Shown here one piece after another: positions 7,970 through 16,396 of a stretch of 64,000 bases of DNA. Positions within the stretch are counted from its first letter, which is position 1, and every line of letters starts with the position of its first letter. Below the pieces are notes generated by a model. The model ran no database searches. It saw only the letters and a program-made list of their open reading frames with translations, and had not been told where the DNA came from. The stretch is from NCBI GenBank assembly GCA_963789225.1, contig CAWBKD010000046.1:1054001-1118000 (forward strand). Direction: 5' to 3'. The position numbers were made by a program, and so were the translations under genes. The stretch comes from Palsa-504 sp963789225 (GTDB taxonomy: Bacteria; Actinomycetota; Actinomycetes; Streptosporangiales; Streptosporangiaceae).

Positions 7970-8626
7970 TTACCTCACCATCCCCATGCGGGCCAGGCTG
8001 ACCCGCTCGCTCTCCCCGGGGGACAAGGACTTGAGGATCTGCTCATCGGACTGGATGAGCGCCAGGAAGGTGCAGATAGTCACGTCGGACAGCGGGGCGC
8101 GGGTGGTCAGCCCTGCCGCCCTCCCCCACCTGGCCAGCTGTTCCTCCGCTTCCGATAGCTCGGCACGTTCCTCCGTCAGCGCCGCCTCCGCGTCCTCCAG
8201 CGCGATCCTGGCCGGCTCCGCCCCGGCACGGCGGGCAGCGGCAACCCTCTCCGCCTTCTCCATCCGGATCTCGGCCTCCACCACCTCATCAGGCGAGCTG
8301 CCGTCTTCCAGGCGGTCGTTCCGGATCAGCTCCCACGCCTGGCGCTGTTCCAGGGCATACTTCTCGGCGGCGGTCGCATGCTGGTCGGCAAGTGAGAACA
8401 CCGAACGCTGCCTGGCTGCCTCAGCCTCAAGCTCGGTGATATCCATCTGGTAAAGGCGGATATTCTCCTGAAGCTCGCTGATCTCGGCGTCGATCTGCTG
8501 CTTGCGGCCGGCGTCGTGGAGTTCCTGATCCACCTTGCGGAATTCCCCGAAAGACTGCCGGTCGCGCTTCAGCTTCGCCTGAAGGACTGTGCTGTAAGCA
8601 CCGGGGACCACCGGGGTTTGCGTCAT
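7970..8626 (-). CDS. coiled-coil phage protein
   Basis: 218 residues from ATG 8626 (MTQTPVVPGAYS), preceded by GAGG at a good distance. The centre (about residues 20-165) is a long heptad-rich coiled coil with alternating Glu/Ala/Arg. No enzymatic motif. Could be a scaffold or a structural adaptor. First gene of the leftward operon; the promoter should lie in the 150-bp divergent gap at 8627-8778. Confidence 0.65.
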   Translation of the reverse strand: MTQTPVVPGAYSTVLQAKLKRDRQSFGEFRKVDQELHDAGRKQQIDAEISELQENIRLYQMDITELEAEAARQRSVFSLADQHATAAEKYALEQRQAWELIRNDRLEDGSSPDEVVEAEIRMEKAERVAAARRAGAEPARIALEDAEAALTEERAELSEAEEQLARWGRAAGLTTRAPLSDVTICTFLALIQSDEQILKSLSPGESERVSLARMGMVR

Positions 8627-8778
8627 GGAGACCTCACTGGAAAGAAAATGCCACCGTCCGGACAGAATGGTGGTCATGGTTTTATATTACCCCGGTTTCC
8701 GGAAATTCCGCAACCGAAAGGGCTGAAACGGGCCGGAAGGGAAAGAATTCCCGCCGCCTTTTTCGATACCATGAATAT

Positions 8779-9309
8779 GTGGACCAGTTCGCGGAAAGCG
8801 CCGCCGCATTCGCCGATTCAGCCAGAGCGGCAATCGCCTTCATGCGCGCGACCCGTGACGGGCGGGACGAGGATGCCGAACTCATCGTGCGGGGCATCAA
8901 CCCGTACCGGCTGGCGCTCCAGGTCGCGAATGTCGCGTGCCATCAGGATCTCACCGATGAATTCCTCGACCTGGAACTGGAACTGGTCAACAGGGCCGAC
9001 GCCTGCGGCCAGCTTGAGCGGTTCGCGAGGGAGAACAACATCCTGCTGAACCCCGGGAAGGAAGAAAATCCCCCGGCGGAATGGGCGCACCTGTCCATTA
9101 CCGGAATGATCGGGGAAACTCCCGCCGGGACCGCGGTCGGCACCATAGTCAACTGCGGGACCTGCAAGCAGCTTGAGTTGTGCTGCCAGGGCACCGGGAC
9201 CTGCATCATCATCAGGCACCCGGAGAAAGCCATCGTCCAGCACATCACCGCGGAAGAGGCCCGGAATCTCATCATCCTGCTGCTGATCGCGGCAGGAAAA
9301 GCCAGCTAG
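8779..9309 (+). CDS. hypothetical protein with Cys cluster
   Basis: 176 residues from GTG 8779. The N-terminal half is helical and acidic. The C-terminal half has CGTCKQLELCCQGTGTC, a likely metal site, followed by a hydrophobic helix LIILLLIAAGK. No family recognised. It starts the rightward operon that continues with an adenine methyltransferase 6 bp downstream. Confidence 0.55.
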   Translation: MDQFAESAAAFADSARAAIAFMRATRDGRDEDAELIVRGINPYRLALQVANVACHQDLTDEFLDLELELVNRADACGQLERFARENNILLNPGKEENPPAEWAHLSITGMIGETPAGTAVGTIVNCGTCKQLELCCQGTGTCIIIRHPEKAIVQHITAEEARNLIILLLIAAGKAS

Positions 9310-9315
9310 GAGTTT

Positions 9316-9879
9316 GTGGATTCACCCTGGACCCGCGCCAGCATGACCGACCCGCAGAACACGTCCCTGTCTGAGGACTGGTACACCCACCCGGAGATCA
9401 TCGCCCTGGTGCACGAGCTGCTCGGGGACATCGATCTGGACCCGATGTCGTGCTACGAGGCGAACAAGGTGGTCCGGGCGAAGGGGTACTACACGAAGGA
9501 AGACGACGGCCTGCTGTATCCGTGGGAAGGCCGGGTCCTGCTCAATCCGCCGTGGGGCGGCAGCTCGGCGTCGGCGGTCAAGGTGCGGGCGGTCCGGAAA
9601 CTGCTCGCCGCGTACCAGTCCAGGGACGTGCCCGAGGCCATCGTCGTGCTGAACGCGAACGCGATGACCACCGGCTGGTTCTCGCCGCTGCTGAAGTTCC
9701 CCATCTGCATCCCATCCCGGAGAATCCCCCACTACGGCCCCGGAGGAAAAGGCGGAAGCCCGAACTCGGGAACGGTGATCATCTACCTCGGGCCTCATGT
9801 CGACCGGTTCAGCAGCATTTTCGCGGAGCTGGGAACAGTCATGAGCGCGATCACGCACGACACCCCATGTGCCGCCTGA
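9316..9879 (+). CDS. phage N6-adenine DNA methyltransferase
   Basis: 187 residues. WYTHPEII, DIDLDPMSC and LLNPPWGG are the motifs of the phage Dam-type family (PF05869); NPPW is the catalytic motif IV of N6-adenine methyltransferases. No restriction partner is nearby, so it is an orphan enzyme probably protecting phage DNA from host restriction. GTG 9316 follows AGGAG after only 3 nt; ATG 9343 is the alternative start. Confidence 0.85.
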   Translation: MDSPWTRASMTDPQNTSLSEDWYTHPEIIALVHELLGDIDLDPMSCYEANKVVRAKGYYTKEDDGLLYPWEGRVLLNPPWGGSSASAVKVRAVRKLLAAYQSRDVPEAIVVLNANAMTTGWFSPLLKFPICIPSRRIPHYGPGGKGGSPNSGTVIIYLGPHVDRFSSIFAELGTVMSAITHDTPCAA

Positions 9880-9932
9880 CACCCCGGATCAGCCGCCCTA
9901 TCCTCCGCACCTCTGCCTGTCAGGTCGATAGG

Positions 9933-10762
9933 ATGCGCCGCATGCTTCCTAGGGCTAGCCGCCGGATGGAGCGCGTACACAGCAGGACGTTCGACCGCAT
10001 GCGCAGCGACCCCGGATTCCGCCGCAGTGCCCTCCTGGGCGGCACTGGCGCGGCGGTCGCCGTCATCATGCTGGCAGCGGTAATCGTCATAGTTGTCGCG
10101 CTGACCTCATCCGCGGGCCTCGCAGACCGACTAGCCGAAGCAGGCGTCGCCCTCGGCGGGGCCACACTGCTCCTGGCAGCCGTGGCGGCCGTGGTCGCAC
10201 TGCTGGCCTATGCCGCATCGACCGGGCTCCCAGATATTCAGCTCAGCGTCCACTTTCCTTTCTCAACCGCGAACAATCCACAATTCGAAGCAGACACCGA
10301 GGAAGGCGGAAGGCTGAAGGCGAAAGACTTCAAGCAGATCCGTGCGACGATCTTGCTCCGCAATAACAGTGGCTACTCGGCCAGGAATCCCGCAGTCGCC
10401 ATCCGGCTGGACGCCATGGCTTCCTGGCCGGTGTCGTCAGGCCAACCCCGGATAGCAAGATCACCCCCGTTCCCGGAAAGCTGTCCGCGGGCTGGGCCTC
10501 ACTCGACTTCGCCAGCACGAACGGGATTACGGCAGTCCAGTGGGACGGAGGGCCAACTTACTCCATCCACGGGAACTCCTCCAGGAAGCTGCCTGACCTT
10601 GAGCTTAATAACCTGTGTGCCATCCCAAACTGGGGAGCACCCATTATGACCTTCGAGATCCTCGCCGAAGGCTACCGGAAGGTTGTTTCCCTCCCGGTCG
10701 ATTTCACCGTTGACGGTAAATCGCAATGGCCACAAAAGGAACCCCAGCCGGAATGGCTCTGA
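9933..10762 (+). pseudogene. frameshifted membrane protein, paralogue of the 12,076 gene
   Basis: ATG 9933 opens a frame with two membrane helices (around 10,035-10,105 and 10,140-10,220) that reads well to about 10,420. From there the similarity to the intact protein at 12,076-13,023 continues in another frame: AVQWDGGPTYSIHG here against AVQWDGGPNYSIHG there, ending EPQPEWL against KEPEWH. One indel near 10,415-10,430 separates the halves. It may be a natural mutation or a sequence error. Function unknown. Confidence 0.7.
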
Positions 10763-10825
10763 CCGGTCAGCGGACGTGCCACTGCTCATGTCCTGGGATA
10801 GATCTAGCCGCGAGACCGCACAGGA

Positions 10826-11203
10826 TTACCTGAGGGTCGCCAAGGCGATGGCAAGCGAGACGATCGACGTCAGCCCGCCTATGGTCGCCAGGATCTCCTT
10901 CGGTGACGACATTAGGTCATGTATGGTCTTCCGCCATCTCCGGGAGACGAAAATGTCCCTGAGCCTCTGCCATTTATGCTCCCGGAGGTAACAGCCGAGG
11001 ATGATGCCACGAGAGTTGTTCCGGCACCTGCCGCCCCCGCGTATCTCGGCACCGCACCACAGTGGTGCCTGCGCGAGGAAGTAGACCAGCGCGAGCACAG
11101 ACAAGATGATGATGACCGTGTACCAGAACACGTGCGTAGCCAAGCCCAGGATTGCCACTGCGAGCGCGAGATATCCCCAGTAACGGCGGAGGAAACGCTT
11201 CAT
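10826..11203 (-). CDS. small membrane protein with Cys motif
   Basis: About 125 residues from ATG 11203. Two helices (YLALAVAILGLATHVFWYTV and IIILSVLALVYFLA) precede a cytoplasmic part with WCGAEIRGGGRCRNNSRG and GCYLREHKWQ, three cysteines in a pattern seen in many actinobacterial unknowns. A last hydrophobic segment is at the C-terminus. No function assigned. Confidence 0.6.
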   Translation of the reverse strand: MKRFLRRYWGYLALAVAILGLATHVFWYTVIIILSVLALVYFLAQAPLWCGAEIRGGGRCRNNSRGIILGCYLREHKWQRLRDIFVSRRWRKTIHDLMSSPKEILATIGGLTSIVSLAIALATLR

Positions 11204-11251
11204 AACCGGACGGTAACTCCCCGTCAACCATGCGTCTAGGCAACAATTGCC

Positions 11252-11488
11252 TTACCGAACATGCCACTGGCTGGTGTCGTGCGGCGGCTTGAAGTACACG
11301 CAGTGCCTGCCCTCGTCCTCGCACTGGCGGCAGTGCAGCCGGTGATGGCCGAGACCGCGGCGTCTGGCTGCTACCTCCCTGGCCGGCTCGCACTGGCAGG
11401 GACTCCACCCGATCTGGACCTTCCCGGGCAGCAGCTCGTGCCCGAACGGGCAGGACTCGGGCTTGTTCTCGAACAGGGATACGGACAT
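11252..11488 (-). CDS. Cys/His-rich small protein
   Basis: 78 residues. Cys at SCPFGHELLPG, PCQCEPAREVA and HCRQCEDEGRHC suggest a small zinc-binding fold. Proteins starting with a similar FENKPESCPFGH segment are widespread in actinomycete elements, without known function. ATG at 11,488. Confidence 0.6.
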   Translation of the reverse strand: MSVSLFENKPESCPFGHELLPGKVQIGWSPCQCEPAREVAARRRGLGHHRLHCRQCEDEGRHCVYFKPPHDTSQWHVR

Positions 11489-11538
11489 CCGTCCGCGCCT
11501 ACCCTAGCAGGAACGGATGTAAACCGGGGACCACTGTT

Positions 11539-11596
11539 ATGCGCACAGTTTGGGACAACGTTGTCGTAGACAGTTGAGCGCACAGCGCCTGTGCGC
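11539..11596. promoter_or_regulatory. palindrome cluster in a 590-bp gene-free stretch
   Basis: The stretch 11,489-12,075 has no convincing gene. Within it lie TGCGCACAG (11,539-11,547), a perfect 12-bp palindrome GACAACGTTGTC (11,553-11,564), and a perfect hairpin GCGCACAG-cgc-CTGTGCGC (11,577-11,595). The repeated GCGCACAG half-site in both orientations around a central palindrome looks like an operator region for the genes on either side. Confidence 0.4.
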
Positions 11597-12075
11597 AGCA
11601 ACAGCGACCTGGCCAGCACAAACACCGGTTCTCCCCATATCCACCGCACCTATGGCTATGACGCTCATGTAAATAAGACTGACCTAGAGCACGAGGACGA
11701 GACGGAAGGCAAACCGATGCGCCAATGTAAGCAGGGCTCCAGATCATGACCGCGCCGGATAACCGACAACGCGTGCCTGCGGAACGGGCTGATCACCCTC
11801 GGAGATCTGGCCAGCGAAGACGGGCCGACCGGGACGGCGACATCTTGTTCCTGGGTGAAACAAGGGTTAGCAGATCTAGGCGAACGAGCCCTGACCTGCG
11901 GATTCAGGGATTCATCACAGGCTACCGCCTGGAAGGCCCTGACTTTGTCATGCTCATCCGTAGTCTGTCGGTAGCGGCTCACAGCCGTCCCAGAGATAGG
12001 GGCGGCGACCCCCTGCTCGCGACAGGGAGCCGCCAGTACCTCAAGACCCCCTTGCCAGAAAAGGTCGTCTCATTT

Positions 12076-13023
12076 ATGAGCGTACCCGCACCACGGGAGC
12101 CGCGTCATACCGGCCGGTGGGAAACGATCCGCTACGCGATCGACACAAACCAGCGCACATTCCGGCTTTGCCTGATCCTCGTGGCAGCAGCCATTCCCTC
12201 ATGCCTGGTCGCAGTGACGGTTGAACTCCTGCGGCACCTGGCCTTACAGCCCCTAGGATCAGCCCTCATGAGGGAATGGCTGTCCCAGCTCCGCCAGCGT
12301 CCGTCGCTGGCCATCGCCACGTGCTCGCTCGGCATGATCACGATCTTTACCGGGGTCTTCGCTTTCTACTGGCTCGGGAACCGCTCCGATGACCGGGTGG
12401 CGGTGATCGGGAACTTCCTGTCCCTCGGGACGCTGCTGCTGGCTCTCGCCGCCGGGATCATCGCCCTGCTCGCCTACTCTGCCGCCACGGGACTTCCCGA
12501 ATTGAGAGCGATGATCACCACACCCCTCGGCGGGCACAGGGAAATGCTCGTATTCGGGGACCGGACTGCTGAAGGCGCGATATTCGCCGCTACCAGCGAA
12601 CTGAACATCGTTAATATCGTCGTGAAAAACACCAGCAAATACTCCGCGCGAACCCCGGCCGTCATCGTAGAATTCTGGTCAGGGATTACCGCGGACCGTT
12701 ATAGTGCAACACCAGGCTGGACGCCCATTGAGATCTTCGATATACCGGGCGGTACGAAAATGGTACGCGCAGTCCAATGGGATGGCGGCCCTAACTACTC
12801 AATTCACGGCCAATCAACCCGTTTCCTGCCAGAACTGAACTTGCAGGGACTCTATCCTTCTTCTCTGTGGAATTCGCGATCCAGTGACCCCCCTTTCTGC
12901 GAAATAAGACTCAGGCTCCTCGCGGACGGATACACCCGCACAACCATAAAGCCGCTCATCGTAACATTCACGTTCGATCCGCATTCGTTCGTAATCCCCT
13001 ATAAGGAACCCGAATGGCATTAA
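12076..13023 (+). CDS. multi-helix membrane protein, function unknown
   Basis: 315 residues from ATG 12,076. Three membrane helices (LCLILVAAAIPSCLVAVTV; ATCSLGMITIFTGVFAFYWL; FLSLGTLLLALAAGIIALLA) are followed by a soluble domain with VVKNTSKYSARTPAV and AVQWDGGPNYSIHG. The last two helices plus the domain are paralogous to the frameshifted gene at 9,933. The open frame extends upstream to 11,746, but that part has no coding look. Might be cargo; not recognised. Confidence 0.65.
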   Translation: MSVPAPREPRHTGRWETIRYAIDTNQRTFRLCLILVAAAIPSCLVAVTVELLRHLALQPLGSALMREWLSQLRQRPSLAIATCSLGMITIFTGVFAFYWLGNRSDDRVAVIGNFLSLGTLLLALAAGIIALLAYSAATGLPELRAMITTPLGGHREMLVFGDRTAEGAIFAATSELNIVNIVVKNTSKYSARTPAVIVEFWSGITADRYSATPGWTPIEIFDIPGGTKMVRAVQWDGGPNYSIHGQSTRFLPELNLQGLYPSSLWNSRSSDPPFCEIRLRLLADGYTRTTIKPLIVTFTFDPHSFVIPYKEPEWH

Positions 13024-13070
13024 CCCGCTGACGGGCAGAACACCGCCCACCTCTCAGCCTCACTACGCGC

Positions 13071-13286
13071 CTACGCCTCCCGGGCACCGGCCGTGCACCC
13101 CCCGGACAGCCCGGACAGGTCAAGGCAGTCCTCACGGTTCAGGTAGAACCCGGCCAGCATGCCGATGATCTCGGCTTCCGGACGGCCCAGGATCTCCGTC
13201 CACGGCACCGCAAGGTCCGCCATGGCCAGCACTACATACCCCGCCCGGGAGTCCCGGGGAACCAGCCGGCAGATGAGGTGCACCAT
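13071..13286 (-). CDS. possible small hypothetical protein
   Basis: 71 residues from ATG 13,286 (MVHLICRLVPRDSRAGYVVL). Reasonable amino-acid composition, but no family and only a weak ribosome-binding site. It sits between two rightward genes. Could be spurious. Confidence 0.35.
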   Translation of the reverse strand: MVHLICRLVPRDSRAGYVVLAMADLAVPWTEILGRPEAEIIGMLAGFYLNREDCLDLSGLSGGCTAGAREA

Positions 13287-13378
13287 CGCCTCAAGCCTGA
13301 CGTTCACTGGGCAAGCGTCGCACGGGGTACTGACAAAACAGGCCCCGCACCAGGCCCCGCTGGAATAGGTTCTCCCTG

Positions 13379-13900
13379 ATGAGCGAGAACGCCGCCGCAT
13401 ACAAGCTGCGTTCGATGCTGTCCCACCAGCAGAACACGGCGGAATGGCAGGCGGAAGCCGAGCGGCTGTTCCACGACATCTGGACCGAGGTCATAAGGAG
13501 CGAAAGCCCGCAACGGGCAGCCGCAATCTTCGCGAGCTTGCTGCCGGGCAACGCAACCCCCGCCACCCACCAGGCCACCGCCGCACTCCACCTCGACATC
13601 CGCTTCAACGCCATTGCCGTCAAAACCCCCTCTCTGCCCGAGACCACACCACCCGCGCCAGCCGACGCCCCCGCGAACCTGCCCGCACAAGGTCAAGACG
13701 CCTACAGCCAGCACGCCGGACAGGTATTCGCCATCGTCCTCATGTGGCTGATCGTCCTGATAGGTCCCGTCGCAATACAGCAGTCGAAACTCTCAGCGGA
13801 AACCCAGCAGACCCTAAACGACTACTACTCGGTAATCGTCGGCATCGCAATCGGCATCACGGGGGCCTACCTCGGCAAAACCTACGCCAAGCGTAAGTAG
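13379..13900 (+). CDS. membrane protein with two C-terminal helices
   Basis: 173 residues from ATG 13,379. A soluble helical N-terminus and a Pro/Ala linker (TTPPAPADAPANLPAQ) lead to two membrane helices, VFAIVLMWLIVLIGPVAI and YYSVIVGIAIGITGAYLG. The following gene at 13,938 has the same architecture, so the two are probably an old duplication. Unknown function. Confidence 0.6.
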   Translation: MSENAAAYKLRSMLSHQQNTAEWQAEAERLFHDIWTEVIRSESPQRAAAIFASLLPGNATPATHQATAALHLDIRFNAIAVKTPSLPETTPPAPADAPANLPAQGQDAYSQHAGQVFAIVLMWLIVLIGPVAIQQSKLSAETQQTLNDYYSVIVGIAIGITGAYLGKTYAKRK

Positions 13901-13937
13901 CGGGGCTCTGCCGTTCAACCGGAGTAGGTTCGGGCCT

Positions 13938-14489
13938 GTGAGCGAGGACGAGGAGCGGCGCCAGGACCCGCAGGCGGGCTACTGGACGCCGGAATTTGAG
14001 CGGCTGCCCGGCTCGGACGAGGAGGACCTGCGGCATATCGTGAGGCTTCTCAGGGAGGCAGCCCTGCCGTCCGCATTTGCAGGGAGGTACCTGAACGTCG
14101 TTAACGCGCTCGGCCTTCGGCTGCGACTTGAGAACGAGACCATCGTCCTCCAGATAGATCACGGATCTGCCGCCAATGTGGCCGACAGCTTCACCCTGGC
14201 GATGGCGCCGATGAGAGTGCAGGTAGCTGGAACCGCGAAAGCCGACAGCCCTGCCGGTGCAGGCAGTGATCCCGCGCCGACCGAAACGCAGACCATCGAC
14301 TACCAGTACATGGCGCAAGTGCTTATGTGCGTCATTGCCTGGCTGATCATGTTCGCCATACCTGGCCTGGTGGCGCAGAGGAAGCTACCGCCGGAAATCC
14401 AGGGAATGGCCGGCGTCTACGACTCGCTCATTGCAGTCTTCGCCTATCCGATCACGGTTGCCGTTCTCGCCAAGCACAAGCGCAAGTAG
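13938..14489 (+). CDS. membrane protein, paralogue of the preceding gene
   Basis: 183 residues from GTG 13,938. N-terminal soluble domain, Ala/Pro linker, then helices AQVLMCVIAWLIMFAIPGLV and DSLIAVFAYPITVAVLA. It matches the preceding protein in the helix-loop-helix region (QxSKL/QRKLPPEIQ between the helices). Its 3' end overlaps the convergent cytosine methyltransferase gene by 105 bp, so one of the two C-termini may be overcalled. Confidence 0.55.
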   Translation: MSEDEERRQDPQAGYWTPEFERLPGSDEEDLRHIVRLLREAALPSAFAGRYLNVVNALGLRLRLENETIVLQIDHGSAANVADSFTLAMAPMRVQVAGTAKADSPAGAGSDPAPTETQTIDYQYMAQVLMCVIAWLIMFAIPGLVAQRKLPPEIQGMAGVYDSLIAVFAYPITVAVLAKHKRK

Positions 14490-15089
14490 CACCTGCCGCC
14501 CGATGTACTCCGTGTACGACGGGGGGATCGCCTGCGCCAGCTCGTCGCGGGTCATCCACGGCAGGCCCATCCTGATTCTCGCCTCCGCGGCCCCGGAGAA
14601 GTGACCGGTCACCTGCATGAACTCATCCGGCTCCGGCGGCCGGCCCATCTTCGTCGTCCTCGCCGTGTGCACCGGGTGCCCGGGGACCTCGACCGGCATG
14701 CTCACCTCGAACAGGCGATGCTCGTACAGCTTGCGGCCGAACATCGCCCCGCACAGCAGGACCGGGCCGATGAGCGGGGCGCCCTCCACGTTCTCGATCA
14801 CGAACGACCTGGCGGACGCGGCCAGCCGCTCCCGGACCGGCCCGATCAGCCTCGGGTGCTCCCTCGTGGTGAGGACCGAGGTGGCGCTGTACGCCTGGCA
14901 GGGCGGCGAGGCATGAATGACATCGAACCCGTCAAGAGGGAAGTCCAGGGCGTCGGCGAGGATGAACCGGAACGGGTACCGGGGCTGATCAACGATGTCA
15001 ACCCCGGTGATGTCGAAGCCGGCCAGGTGGTAACCCCATCCGGCTCCCCCTGCCCCGCAGAACAGGTCCAGGAGCTTCGGCTTGCTCAC
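14385..15089 (-). CDS. phage C5-cytosine DNA methyltransferase
   Basis: 234 residues. Motif I is LLDLFCGAGGAGWGYHLAGF, motif IV is HASPPCQAYSA with the catalytic Cys, and motif VI is FVIENVEGAP. The protein is short, lacking a large target-recognition domain, as is usual for phage enzymes. After PPSYTEYIGRQVLLAL it has about 30 further residues that run into the convergent gene. It starts at GTG 15,089, overlapping the stop of a 41-residue gene upstream (GTGA). Probably protects element DNA from restriction. Confidence 0.88.
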   Translation of the reverse strand: MSKPKLLDLFCGAGGAGWGYHLAGFDITGVDIVDQPRYPFRFILADALDFPLDGFDVIHASPPCQAYSATSVLTTREHPRLIGPVRERLAASARSFVIENVEGAPLIGPVLLCGAMFGRKLYEHRLFEVSMPVEVPGHPVHTARTTKMGRPPEPDEFMQVTGHFSGAAEARIRMGLPWMTRDELAQAIPPSYTEYIGRQVLLALVLGENGNRDRIGEDCNERVVDAGHSLDFRR

Positions 15090-15211
15090 TTCTCAAGCGG
15101 GCCGAACAGCTCGCTGATCACTGCCCACAGCTCCCCCTCGCCCTCGGCGTCCTCCTGTGACGGGGTGGGCAGCAGGGGCATTTCCTGGTCGTCGCTGAAA
15201 AGATTTGTCAC
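15086..15211 (-). CDS. 41-residue acidic peptide coupled to the methyltransferase
   Basis: A short frame from GTG 15,211 to TGA 15,086: begins MTNLFSDDQEMPLLPTPSQ and ends SELFGPLEK. GGAGG lies just upstream of the start, and the stop overlaps the methyltransferase start by four bases. Strongly acidic. Good translation signals make it likely to be real; function unknown. Confidence 0.55.
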   Translation of the reverse strand: MTNLFSDDQEMPLLPTPSQEDAEGEGELWAVISELFGPLEK

Positions 15212-16346
15212 ACAACCTCCGATTGGAATTCAGGGTTTACGTACGTCCCGGATGCGAAGCGGCTGAGCGCCGTAAGGGCACCCAGAACGAGCTGTAGTGA
15301 ACGGTCCGGGGTTTTCCGGGAAGGGCTGGTGTGCTGATATCCCCTGGCCCTTAGGGGCTTACAAGGCCGTGGCCGGAATCCGGTTTTTCTCCTGGCGTTA
15401 GGTGACGCCTGTAACCGGAATTGAGAATCTTCTCCTGGCGAGTTGTAACGCCTGTCGGCGGCCTAGGCTCACTCGAACGTGTTAGCGAATCATCACCGTC
15501 GAACTATGCACCATCGGTTCTATGCGCGAAAAAAGGCCAGCACTCGCGACCTAGCGCCCGATGGTGCCGAAGGCCCAGCCGTTACCGGGTACCTCGGGAC
15601 TGTGCGCACCCAAGAACAAAGCATGCGGTCAGATACGAGGTTTGCTGCGTATCCCAAGCAAGGCTGCATATGTCTGACCAGCGGAAACGCTGTCAATGTG
15701 GTCTGCGTCACATTCCGACCTGAAACCCGAGAACTACGGTAGCTTTGTTCTTGGGCGTGTCATGTCCGCCCACCGACGTAGCGGCGCGGCATCGATGATC
15801 GCGGACAAATACATAGCGGGCAACGGGAAACCCGGAGGCCACCGAAGCGTGTCGGTGCATGGCGATAAGCGGCAGACACGGAGGTGTAGCGGAGCGTAGG
15901 CATAGGGATATGCCAGCGTTGGAACGCTACCGGATGGCGAGGTACGGCCCGGCCTGGGTTAGCTTCCGGTAGGGAAGCATTGGGCCGGCAACCTGCACTC
16001 GTCCATACCGCCACCAATGGGCAACACGGGCGCCGACGCTGGGAAGCGTACGGCATCGCGGCGTATCCCCAACTACCTGCTACGTCAACGGACACAAACC
16101 GCGCGATGCGAGTAAGCGCAAGTGCGGAGCTATCGGGATAGCCGGACTGTCTACGCTCAAGACAAGCGGCTAGGAACTCCCGAGTGCTCCGCAATGCTTG
16201 CGCTCGGGTTACCGCGTAGGTGTGTCCGGTCAAGCGGGACATGCCAGCCTAGCGAGTCGTCAGTAAATCCACCTGGGTACAGCAGGGTATGACGCGAACG
16301 TGCTTTAACGGCGTTCACAGCAACGGCTGGCATGTCTCCCGCCATG
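15212..16346. other. 1.1-kb stretch without convincing genes
   Basis: No frame here has a plausible protein sequence. It contains two direct repeats of TCTCCTGGCG followed by CGCCTGT (15,388-15,412 and 15,431-15,455), each able to form a small hairpin, and a dense cluster of perfect short hairpins at 15,840-16,049, described separately. Confidence 0.6.
15840..16049 (+). ncRNA. candidate structured RNA (hairpin cluster)
   Basis: Perfect stems follow each other: CACCG/CGGTG (15,840-15,857), GTAGCG/CGCTAC (15,886-15,891 with 15,925-15,930) enclosing GGCATA-GGGA-TATGCC (15,899-15,914), then GCTTCC/GGAAGC (15,962-15,978) and ACGCT-GGGA-AGCGT (16,036-16,049). Two stems are closed by GGGA, a GNRA tetraloop. 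No coding frame covers them. Could be an RNA or a group of DNA sites; strand is not certain. Confidence 0.35.
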
Positions 16347-16392
16347 CCCCTACGGCAAAGCGTCCCTAGGGGTTTGGTGGGAACGGAGCGAA
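16347..16392 (+). promoter_or_regulatory. hairpin plus 12-mer before array gene 1
   Basis: CCCCTA (16347-16352) pairs with TAGGGG (16367-16372), followed by TTTGG and then the 12-mer, 4 nt before ATG 16,397. Confidence 0.5.
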
Positions 16393-16396
16393 ACCT

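Noticed and set aside
15760..16242. 160-codon leftward frame
   Set aside because: Composition not protein-like, no ribosome-binding site, and it covers the hairpin cluster.
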